Assembly: GCA_944990035.1 (NCBI GenBank)
Contig: CALYLX010000085.1
Span: 62,001-126,000 of the forward strand
DNA from: Clitopilus passeckerianus
Taxonomy: Eukaryota; Basidiomycota; Agaricomycetes; Agaricales; Entolomataceae
DNA: 64,000 nucleotides
Reading direction: 5' to 3'
Shown here: positions 21,528 through 32,200 of the stretch, piece by piece
How positions within the stretch are numbered: the stretch's first letter is position 1
Layout: every line of letters begins with the position of its first letter
Made by a program: the position numbers and the translations under genes
The notes under the pieces: generated by a model
What the model saw: only the letters and a program-made list of their open reading frames with translations
The model's database searches: none
Told to the model about the DNA's origin: nothing

Positions 21528-22975
21528 GACCACAGGGCTTGTTTCCAAGAGAGAGTACGATAAGAGAGCTGAGAGCCAAGGAGGAACTGCCTCCACAGTA
21601 CCGACTCGTCGCCATAAAGTTCTTGTAGGCGTGGTGTGGGTCCAAAAGGTTTACGGAGGTACTAGCTGCACAGCGGCCTGATCAAGCGCGGCCGATGTGT
21701 CCATGTCATGCGTCCAGATCAAGAAGACGTTCCAAGATTCGGGCGTAACTGCGATGGGCTTTGATGCGTCTTTTTGATACGTCCGACGATCACCAGTATA
21801 TTATGCAGTACCTCGCAAAGGTCTGTGGGATTATGGTTAAAATATAAAGAGTGGAACATGATACCAAGGCTACAACTTGTAAATTAAAGAATAATCAGCT
21901 GTTTTGGGATCCAGGGAGTCAAACCGAGGTTACTGAATGAGATTCAAGTCCCTCGTAATAAAGAAAATAGCGGGCGAGCGGAAAGGGCAAGGCGATAAGG
22001 TAATAATTACTTGGTGTTGTCAACCCTCATGAAATCATTGGGTTTGGGTGGGGTCTGGATCCACTGGTCCGTTCCTTGAGCCGATCACGGTCATGCTCGA
22101 AGAGTAGTGTTGCCGACGGTAAAACTTGCAAGGTCGGGTAGACTGGGCTTATAATGGTGTTCATTCCATACGAGGTCCTCCTGCAAAATATCCAAGAGAT
22201 ATACAACGGAAGGCATTCAACTCGACTTAGAGACTCGGAGACGGAACTGAATCATTGATAAAGGGACACAGACCAGCATCGTAAATCTTGGCTAGATACC
22301 ATCCCGGCTACGGGGGTTCAGTTCGGTAAGTTAAAGGCTACCGTGTTTCAGAAAGGGGTCGATCCGCCGGCGGAAGCTGGTGTTAGGTCTGGATACCGAT
22401 TGTAGTCCGCTTGAGCGGCAACGAAAAATGGAACAGACCCGATCCCGGGCATGAAGATGCTTGTTTCGGACGAGAGCCTATTGTAGCGGTGTGGAATATG
22501 TTTGGAACCAAAGCCCCCATTTCCGATTCGGCCGTCCCACTCCTTGTACTTGCTCTTCGAACTTACATCCCAAGCGCGAGACTCTGGTGTTCAGTGATTG
22601 ACTGATCCAAACGTGAAGATCTGATCGCGCTTCTAACAAAACTGGGGGAGCCCCCATGATCGGATGGTTCGGCGTTGGCCTTGGCACCTTGAAATGTTGC
22701 ACGTATCTTGAAAGAACGTCTTCATTGCCTCCCGTCCCTCGGAGGACTTGCCGCTGATTCTTCCCGGTGCAGGCTTTCGATGGGACAGCGCGCGCCGATT
22801 TCGTATGAAGCAGATTACCCGCTCTCCAACGCGACATTAACACAAACTGGTACTCGAAGAGGGTCGTTTGTGGGCGGCAACAGAAATAGTTTGAGATCCC
22901 CCAGAAGATCAAAAGAAAGAAGGTTGGATGTCTGTCCTGAAGTAACACCCCAGACAAATCCAGCCGAGAAACGCA
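21528..22975. other. Gene-poor stretch upstream of the Cys-rich ORFs
   Basis: No ORF with recognisable domains. A B-box-like GGTTTGACTCC on the minus strand near 21915-21930 hints at another tRNA-like remnant. The rest is featureless to my reading. Confidence 0.35.
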
Positions 22976-23149
22976 ATGTACCGCCTCTACAGAGCTCACT
23001 GCAGGAAATGCATGCAAATTTTCTACACCGAATTTCTGGCTTGTTCTCTGACCAGGACACGGGGGGTCTACGAGCGGTGTGGGGAACAAAATTACGACAC
23101 TGTGTCACTGGACAATGGCACACATGTATATTGCCGTTTCTGCCGCTGA
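22976..23149 (+). CDS. Small Cys-rich protein, copy 1 (57 aa)
   Basis: Single-exon ORF from ATG 22976 to TGA 23149. It matches the ORF at 24679-24858 along its whole length. Shared pattern: LYRA.CRKC.QIFYT.F..CS, then YERC..Q.YD, then NGT..YCRFCR. Six cysteines align, including two CxxC pairs, so a zinc-ribbon-like fold is possible. No signal peptide is visible. The similarity covers protein residues with diverged codons, which favours selection on the protein. Family unknown to me. Confidence 0.6.
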   Translation: MYRLYRAHCRKCMQIFYTEFLACSLTRTRGVYERCGEQNYDTVSLDNGTHVYCRFCR

Positions 23150-24678
23150 CCGGTGAGGTTATGGCCAATAATTTTGATATCAACGAAGCCACACTTACAG
23201 ATTGCAGAATTTCTATGTGAGTTTCATAGCATTCCTATTCCCTTTTTCATGGAGATAATGACCTTTCCATACCCTAGTAGGCTCCATCAAGGCGACCTAA
23301 TGGTCAGTCCTCAACCCCGCAAACACCAGTGACGTCAATCGTATCCCCCAGCCTCGTCGACATTGTAATTAGTTTGCCACAGAGATAGGAGATAGGAACA
23401 GTATTAGGGTGACGGTCCAACCCTGAAGCACGCCGTCATTGATAGTACGGGGCTGACATGCAGCTCGCGGCCTGAGGTGGGTGTTTACTGTTTAAGCCTC
23501 CAGCTCTGGAGCCTAATCGAGCTGATGGTACTTCTCTACAGGACGGGTCCGGATAAGTAGCGACGTTCACCACGAGATCTAGAGAAACCAAGCAGAATAA
23601 GCGAGGATATAGTTTCCCTGTTGTTACCGGCTCAATGAGTTCATGGCATGAAACATTGGGGTGTTTAGGCGATGAAGTGTATCGATTCGGACAAAGAACG
23701 AGCATCATCGAGAATACGGTGTTTTCTGGAGCACACCGCCTATTGTTTCGTCTGCCGGGCCGTATGCGGTCCGATAACCACGAAGAAACAGGTCCTGGCC
23801 CGTACATACCGAGATAGTGTATGGTTTTCAAGATACCAGTGTTCGTCTTTGGGCACTGCGCCGATTTTGACTCAAGTTTGTAGTCATAAAGAGTCAGGCG
23901 AATCCAAGAGTAGGACCTAAAATGGTTATACAGTTTAATGACTCCCCATTGTGATTCACCGTGAATGCTCTGTGGGTGCTTTGTAGGTCCACTACCTTGA
24001 TCGCCGGCATGCTTGAACCGTCAGTGGCGGTGTTTTAGGTGCAGCAAATCTTCCAAATAGAATTCGGTACGGGAACGATCCAGCGGATAGGGTTCATGGA
24101 CATGTAGCTTCAGAGGTTTCTAAAGGTCTTCATAAAGCTCAAAGCTGGATTAATGGAGAATATTTCACCTTAACGTCCGTAAAATTATTGAGCATGACTG
24201 CCTCCAGACAATCAAGGCTGGTACTTTAAGGGCAACGGATCCAAATGGTCGACTGTACAGCCTGTGTATCCCTTCCTTAAAGAATATTTTGAACTGTGAT
24301 CGGCGTAAGAACCTGCGTACCGTTCGGTGATAGGAAGAGTTGGTATAACAAAACTGCGTTGCGTCTATTGTAAACAATAGTAACAGCTTCAGTGCATATC
24401 CATTTTGGGGACCCAAAATGCAGCACACGACGTCAGTGAGCGTGTCATACTAGAAACTTGTAGAATGGGGTGCACTAGTCTCGTATGAACCATATTATCT
24501 GCTCTTCATGTGTTGCCGAGTCAAGTATTCGCGGCAGTCATGGATGGTCATCTGTGGGTAGCAACTTAACAGCCTTCAAGGCTCCGTTGCAAGATTAAAA
24601 TGCATCCGACAGTGTAAAGTAGCTTCAAAGTGAACACTCAAGATTCAAGAAAGGGTCAGGCCAGCACCACACACGGGC
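23150..24678. other. Gene-poor stretch between the two Cys-rich ORFs
   Basis: No supported gene, repeat or RNA. Short ORFs here overlap in several frames without codon bias. Confidence 0.35.
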
Positions 24679-24858
24679 ATGTGCCACCTCTACAAGGCCT
24701 ACTGTAGAAACTGCAGACAGATCTTCTTCACCCCGTTTTCCCCTTGCTCTTCAGTAAAGTTAGGGATGGATTACGAGCGGTGCCAGTACCAGACCTATGA
24801 CGCCAGCTTCATAGAGAACGGAACACAAGCTTATTGCCGTTATTGTCGCTCAGGCTGA
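24679..24858 (+). CDS. Small Cys-rich protein, copy 2 (59 aa)
   Basis: ATG 24679 to TGA 24858, one exon. Conserved with copy 1: LYKAYCRNC.QIFFT.F..CS, YERC..Q.YD and ENGT.AYCRYCR, ending two residues later. Six aligned cysteines again form two CxxC pairs plus two single Cys. The two copies are 1.7 kb apart in the same orientation, so they look like a tandem duplication. Function unknown; zinc binding is inferred only from Cys spacing. Confidence 0.6.
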   Translation: MCHLYKAYCRNCRQIFFTPFSPCSSVKLGMDYERCQYQTYDASFIENGTQAYCRYCRSG

Positions 24859-26299
24859 TCAAGGGCCGCATGGTCGTTCGCGAGTCGCGATCATTAGGGT
24901 CCAATCTCAAATGTGGCGTCACAGGAGTCCCGCCAGTCTCCGATCCCACCCTCCATTCGTTCTGGGAGAGGGTCCCGAAAAGGGAGCTAGGCATTATCAG
25001 ATTGAAACTTAGGTTCAAACCACAGGAGACAGAGGGTGGTGAGCTATGCCGAAGGTTCGCATATTTAGTTCCCTTTTATGGTGATTTTTGATCATGGATA
25101 TTGGCCCATCTAGCGGTCGGGCATGCGCTCAGTACTAAAGTTTAAGGAAGACGGATATCCGATGCGACCAGACAAACAGACCGAGAGCTACGGCCCGACT
25201 TCTGATTTCGAATCTTTTGCAAGGTCTTTACCAAGGCAACTCCCTACAGCATATGCAACATTTCCTCTTGACTTCTGCTCATAGAAGCAGTTCAGTTTCG
25301 GTGGTCTGTGTTTCTGCTGTAGTGGATATCGCAAGTTGGGATGTTGTGAAGGATTGAGACCAAGAACGCTCCGAATCTCCGCTTTACCAAGAAACCTCGA
25401 TCACGTGAGAGCGCGGTCGTTTTCTTTTCTACATCGTCGTGCTCGATTTGAAGCTTTGAAGCCTCACCCAATGAAGACAGCTTATAGGCAAAAACCGATT
25501 ATTCAAGAAGGTCGCAGATGCAATGAAAGGATATCGCCGTCAACTACAAGTCAAATCACAACTCGAGGCTTTCCCGACATCTTTCCACGATTTCTCGTCG
25601 AATAAATCATGATTTACCGTCCCGCGGTGGTTCTTTATCATCGATCAACGTCGGTACGAAGGTGTTATTCACTCTCTTTGACTCCTCCGAATTCAAGTTC
25701 AGAGAACCTTCTTAGCCAGACGCGTCAACAGCTACAAACAGACGCGTACCCGCTTTTGGAAAGTCATACATTTTGCAGTTGCTGTGGCGGCCCCGTAAAG
25801 TACTTACTGGTTTATAGGGACCTTCAAGGCCGAAAGTGAGAGTCTCACATCTCCATTTGCGCCTGGATGGCTTGCCTCTTCACCCCCGAAGTCTTCAGAC
25901 AGCGCTGTGTGGTAACTTTTGTACACTGCATTGGCAATACGTACTGTGTCGGGTAGAGATTTCACCATACGGCGCTAACCAATAAGCAGTACTTAGAGGC
26001 CGTATGTAATTAGTTTGGATGCTATCATAGGAACCGTAATGCGCCCCTCTAAGCATAACCGAACAACTTCTTGCAAGCATAGCCAGTTCTCCAACACTTT
26101 TCTAGAATGCTGAAAGGCTATGCTTCTTCCAAGTGACTTCCTGTATTTGGTGAATTCTGAGCCCCAGTGGAATGATACAAGAGCGTGAAATCAGATTACA
26201 ATTGTCATTCTGCCACACTGTTCACACGCCATCATCAACAGATTCACAGCTTTCCGTAGGCGCCCAAACGCTCAGCTGATATGAAAAGCATGGATACCG
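24859..26299. other. Gene-poor stretch before coiled-coil gene B
   Basis: A short plus-strand stretch near 25285-25345 encodes a Cys-dense peptide (GLCFCCSGYRKLGCC), which may be a decayed relative of the Cys-rich ORFs. Nothing else is supportable. Confidence 0.3.
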
Positions 26300-28857
26300 A
26301 TGCGACATCGTTATGTTCAACAACTAGGACCCGGGAGCCCAATGTAAGGTTCTAGCATCTGTCAATGTTCTCGTAGTTGCTGAAAGGCTCCATTTTATGC
26401 AGGTCAAGGCCCACTGGCTTGTTCCGAAGCTTCAGCACGAGCGTTAGGCTCCCTACTACAGCTATCCAGCAGAAGAGCCACCCAGCCTCGGAACCAGACG
26501 CAAACTATACTTCTAGCGAGGAAATACGCAGTGGAGACTTTTTACGATGCACATCGGAGCAGGCGGCCGAATTCGCTGAAGAAGAGAAAACCCGTTGGGC
26601 TGCAGAGTACCTACGAAGCGATGAATTCGATAAGCTCCTCTCCGAGATAGCTACGGATGCAGAAAACGAGGGGAAGCGACATGAGGAAGCGACGGATACT
26701 ATGTTTCGAGAGCAGCAGGCGGCTTTCACTGAGCTTGAAACGGTTCGGAATGGAATATTCGGGCGAGGCCAGGCTCAACGCGCCAACGCATTCTCCAAGA
26801 GCCAACAAAGACGCGAGGAGGACTCGAAACACCATGACGCCCTCCGGGCTGAAAGGCGGAGAGAAGGCAGGAAAGCGAGAGAGGAGGTCTGCGTAGAGCT
26901 GAGGACAACCCTGCGAAAACAGCTCGAATCCTTGTTAGCGGAGCAAGAGGCGGCCTTCCTACGGAATGAAGAACGAAGGAATAATGTTGTCGAGAAGTTG
27001 GTCGCTAACACCGGGAACAAGCCACGTATGACCAAGGGTACGAGTGTTCTAAAAGCACTTCACTTTCTCGTCTCATAAACACTTAGAAATAGGCGTGAAC
27101 CATGATGCTGGCGGGCCACGCGAGATGCCTTGTCCTGAAACCAATCTCGACGACTGGCGTTTGTTATCACGGCCACTGTCAAGTAGGCGGAGTTCTTGGT
27201 CTCAGTCTCCTTGGTCTCCTAACACGCACCCGTTATCACAAGGTACTCGCACTGTCTTCTGGGCTTGTCAAATTTTATTCACAATAGGTGTCATAGCGCC
27301 CCCTCCCATAATAATGCCGGGGATGCCCCCCGATAACAGCCAAATTTCACTACCCGAAACTCCTGAAGATGAAGCCTCGAGCGCCCTACCATCACCAGAC
27401 CAGAGAACGATGTTTATTATGGGCCAAGAAAGCAGGATGCGTCTCTTTCAGGACGCTGAACAACAACGCGAGAAAGAATTTACATCCACTGAAGGCCAGA
27501 GAGATGCGGCCGAGAATAACCGTCGATTAGGTTTTCGCACTTACGCTGATTCTCTGCGGTTGCGGGCCGAGATCAACGTAGAACGGGCCACCCATGCATT
27601 CTCACAAGCAGAGAAAATTCGCATTCTTGCTGAAGCTACACGGGAACGGGAGTACGGAAACGATTCATCAATGATAGCCACGACCTACGAAGAATTCATC
27701 AAGGGGTTACGAGGGAAAGCTGAAGGGGACGATTCCACAGAACTCCAGATCGATGAGTCGATGATGTATGCCTTTTGGTTTGTATTCGATCGTCAGGCGA
27801 AGGTGATTCAGGAGGCTCTCCGAGGGATGGACAAACAATTCTCAGAAGCACAAACCCATCGCAGCACAGCTCTGGAAGTGACCCCTATATTCGTTCCTCT
27901 TAAGAGTTTTCCGCCATCCCGAAGTACCTCTCCAACGCGCCCTCCCAATGTGCCCGTAGGATCAGTGCTTCCACCAGGGTTCATACCGGGAATCGTGTGT
28001 ACTCTTCGCCATGCTTATATCCTTTCAACCAGTTTGTCTGATAGATGTACAGCCCATGATGGGAATGCCAATGCAACCTCCGATAATAATGGCACGTTCC
28101 TCTTCACGCTCATCATCTTTGGAAAACAGCGACGATCGGCGGAGGTTCAGACGGTCGCCTTCACCACCGACAGGATTTGTATATATTTCCCTATCGTCCA
28201 ATCGTCCAAGACTAATCCTCGTAACTGCAGGCCGCCCAGGCTCTTTTTGTGAATCGCGACCTTCCATCCCTTCCACTTCCGGGCGACCACAGTGAAATTG
28301 GTTCGAACTCGAGAGTTGCTTTTTCGGACACAGAACGACGTCAGCAAGTCATCTACAAAAAATCAAAAGCCCAGCGTGCCTCGATTTTTGCTGCAAACGC
28401 CGCCCGCCGGCAAAACGTCTTCACTGTCGCTGAAATAAAGCGACAGCATGAATTCAGGCAAGAACAGCAGGGACGAAGAGCCAAATGGGAGGAATTGAAG
28501 TGTAGGTATGCGATGGAATTTAAGGGAGTACTCTCCGAACTACGCCAGCAGTACGCGAAATCGGAGGAGGGAAGAGCGAGAATCTTCATTGTACGGGAGG
28601 AAGCAAGAGCACGGATATTCAAAGAAGAACAACTCAAGAGAGAAGGAGACTATCACAAGACACAAAAGGAGTTGGCTCAAGAGTGCTTCAGGAATGAAGA
28701 TCAGAGACAACGGAGGTTGTGGGAATGGGCGGCGAAAGTGCAGGACGGAGAGAGGGTAGGCCAACAAGCGTTATTCGATGAGGAGGAAAGGAGAAGGGAG
28801 GACGCGTTTCTCGAAATGATCCAACAAGCGAAGGGACATAACTTTAGTCTCTTGTAA
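26300..28857 (+). CDS. Long coiled-coil protein with Ser/Arg-rich linker, paralog B
   Basis: Exons ..26343, 26403-27037, 27087-27242, 27288-27994, 28053-28178, 28231-28857; this closes to 750 aa if translation starts at the split ATG (26342-26343 plus 26403). An in-frame ATG at 26300 would add 14 residues. Intron positions and phases match paralog A throughout. The N-terminus MSRPTGLFRSFSTSVRLP looks like a mitochondrial presequence. Charged helical blocks follow (AAEFAEEEKTRWAAEYLRS; SRMRLFQDAEQQREKEF; ERRQQVIYKKSKAQRASIF), with an Arg/Ser linker (ARSSSRSSSL, RRRFRRSPSP). The shared ALFV.RDLPSLP motif begins the last exon in both copies. The strong RS repeat of copy A is weaker here. No enzymatic motif; probably structural or scaffold, by inference. 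Confidence 0.75.
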
Positions 28858-29208
28858 GCAGTCTCACATGCTTGTGCTTGTCAGGTCCAGCATTCTCTAC
28901 TAGACCCTAGGAAACAGATTCAGCTTGCGTTCATGGACCTCGCCGTAGTATAAGGAAACAAAAATGGATGAATCCAATGCCTTGCGAGCCTCTTCTCACC
29001 CAAAGAAAGCTAAGGAAAGGGGCAGGCAGGGGTATTTCTAAACACAACACCGTATGGGAAGTCGATGCCAGAAAATATAGGGTGCAACAATGTAAAATAC
29101 ATGCTCGTGTGTGATATTGTGATTATGGATATATGTGCGAGATACAAAATGTCTTAAACGGGGCAGAAGATGTAGAATCAGATGACAATGTGCAAGGTTT
29201 CCAGTGAA
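28858..29208. other. 3' intergenic stretch between convergent genes
   Basis: Terminator and UTR region of coiled-coil gene B and the SulP gene. No coding signal. Confidence 0.5.
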
Positions 29209-32200
29209 CTATGGTCGAGATGCCAGGGCGGAAAGTAAAATGTCATGATCGATTTTCGCAGCTAGGCAAGTTATCAGCACCATTTCGATGCAGAGGAGGA
29301 TAGAGAGTTTACCTTTCAAGATCAAGCTCACGAATGCTCGAGAAAGTTGCGGTCGTTCTAACTCAAGTTTAGCTAGATTTTCCGAGCTAAGCTTCCAAAG
29401 AATCGCATCTCGCTCTACGAGCATCGTCGCATTTCTAGGCAGACTAGAAAGTGCGGATAACTCCCCGGCAACTGTCCCAGGAACCATAGATTCCTCTATC
29501 ACTTGGGTGTGATCTGAGAAATGGTAAGAAGCCCTTAGGATTCCTGCTTCAACAATATACAACCCGTCGGAACGATCTCCTTGATGCCACATGATCGTTC
29601 CCTCGGTGATTGTAATCCGTTCGAGATATTGTTCGATAGGCTGGAAGATGTTGGGGTCGATCTCGCCGTATGATGAGAAGGCCTTCAAGATAGTATGCAT
29701 CGGCTCAGTCGAGAAGACCCCATCTGTATGGTGGTGTAGCTCTGTTGAAACCATTAGTGGGAGGCATAAAACCAAAAAAGGGCTGCTCCTGACCATTAGC
29801 AATCGTTCGAGCTCCAACATCTCGCATATATACTTGTCGGGGAGACGAGGCGAAGGAAGTCGGGCTACCTGGTGGAACTTCAAACTCACGACGCCCCGGT
29901 AAGGCTGCAATGCACACATTAACCCGGGGTGTAATTGATATTTTGAAGGAGTGGGCATACCTAATGCGGTTGTAGGGATCTCATGTTTTTGCACCAGAAG
30001 CCATGCTCTCAAGTAAGCATTTTCCGTCCCTAGGACGCTTTTCAGCATTATGATACGAGCGGAGGAACAAACAGTGCTCACATTCCATGGCATCGTTAAA
30101 TGTAAGGAAAACCTCCACATTGGGGGCATTCAGCACATGCACACTGTTCAAGGCATCGGCGATAGGAGACGTTGATGAAATCCCACAGAACACGAGAGTC
30201 ACTTCTTTCGCAGCCAAGAAGCGGTGGATCCGTACAAAAGCCTCTGCTGAGGACATGTCGACGCCTGCCACCAGCGAAAGGTCAAGAACGAGGAAGCGGA
30301 CTGGGTTGGATTGCCAGGACGGCCCTTCTATGATTTCTCGGATAGTTTCTTCAACATGTGAGATTGTTCCAAAGAACAGGAAACCTTGAAGGCGAAGTAT
30401 CGTGGTCTGCTTGGACACCTCTCGGAGATATTCACGCTGAAGACTTGGTCTGCGAACAGTCGACATCGCAGTCTCTCCCGATTGAAGTGCTCGGATGCTA
30501 CGCCTCTGTGAGTTCTGGACTACGAAGAAGAAACCTACAAAGACATTAGTTCCAAGAACGCGATATCGTAACCACACCACCCACAGCTGACAACAATGCC
30601 GAAAAGGACACCAGTTACAAAGTCCCAGGCGGTCATGCATACCATGATGCTGATGATAGTGATGTACTCCGATCTAAAAAAAAGTTAGTAGTTGGACGGA
30701 CTGAGTTTAGGGCGGGTACAGACCTGCTTGCTCGATGCCTAGGATCCCAGACTGCCTCTTTGATGAGGTCAATTCCAAGTACGAATATCAACGCTCCAAC
30801 CAGAGTGACAGCTGCCGGAGACGTCAGCCGAGTCCAAAGGGACCTGGACGATGATAATAAACTTGAACTTACGGATATAGCCAATGAATGAAGTTCCCCA
30901 AATCAATAAGAAGATGTTTGCGATGCCCAGCATGAAGCCAGCAATCCGGGTGACTCCACCGACTCGGTAAAATCTGTATGCCCGAATAAATTTCATTGGA
31001 AAGATCTTCACGTGCACTAAACACTCACAGTAGGGTATTGACGTAAACCAAGTATGTGGGCCTGGAACCGAAATAATCAGTGTCTGTTACATGAAAAGAT
31101 GTGACTCTACCTACACAGTCCCAAAGAGTCCGGAGAGGAAATTAGAATAACCATGACCGACAAGCTCTTTGTTCGTATCGACGTCTTCGTCGAGTGAGAC
31201 GGCTGTCAAGATTGTAAGTATATCAAGTATATCAAAGCGCTGAAGAGTCGAAAGACATTTACCCAGAGCCGGTACATTGAGAGGTGGATGAAGAATGTTG
31301 AAAAATAATCTGATGAAGGCACAATGAGGGATCTGAGAAGGTCAAAGAAGGGAGTATACACACAGAGCAAATTGTGTGGACATTGTCGCCCACAGAGGTC
31401 CGAAATGTACATCGTGAATGTCTGCAGTAAATTCGTTAGTATACGGTCATCTATCTTTCTGCTGGGCATAGCGTACTATAATATTGATAGTACCGATACC
31501 ATGAGGCATCTCCAGCTCCAAGGTCGAATAGCCATCCATCCGCTTTGAGTGTTTCCAAATCCAGTCTTGCAGCCGCGACTATGATATAGAAGATGATGGG
31601 TATAATTAAGAAATCTAAGGGCGATTCAGAGTCAGAACAATGCAGAACGGGCGTCAGATCGGTATACTTACAAACAGGGAAAATAAGTTGATGGTGATAT
31701 TTGGCTGTGATTAGACGCAGCAGTATCGCCAATAGCAGTGGCACAACCCAAAGGATCAGATTGTGAGTATTCAAAAACATCGTCTCCACAGTCTCCCAAT
31801 CGAGACCCAGGTCGTCGTCCGCGATACGCATGCTGACGGTAAAGCTGCGGAATATAAAATAAGCAATGCTGAGAGAATCCATGTCCAAGAATAACGAACC
31901 CAGTTAGAACCAAGAAAACACCAACACCGCCGATACATCTGAATTGTCCATGAGTAAATGTCGAGCAGGTGGGGTAAAGTGCCATACCCGACAAGAATAT
32001 GGCGAGGGAAGAATCCGATGAGATTCCCTAACTTCAGGTATCCCAAGAGGAAGAATGTCAACCCTAGTTCGGAGCAGGATGAGCGGTCGAATAATTTCCG
32101 ATAGATAAGTCGTAGCCTCACCGGTGAGGAGCGAATTGAAAGCAAAGGCCACCAAGGTCGTTGCAATAATCGCATTCGGGTTCGATTCGCCAATTTGGTC

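Noticed and set aside
22708..23220. Plus-strand 170-aa ORF
   Set aside because: It overlaps the Cys-rich ORF in another frame and shows no conservation with the second copy, whereas the 57-aa frame does.
26377..26402. Non-ATG start giving a leader before SRPTGLFR in coiled-coil gene B
   Set aside because: It begins with TTG inside a well-supported intron; the homologous intron in gene A removes the same position.
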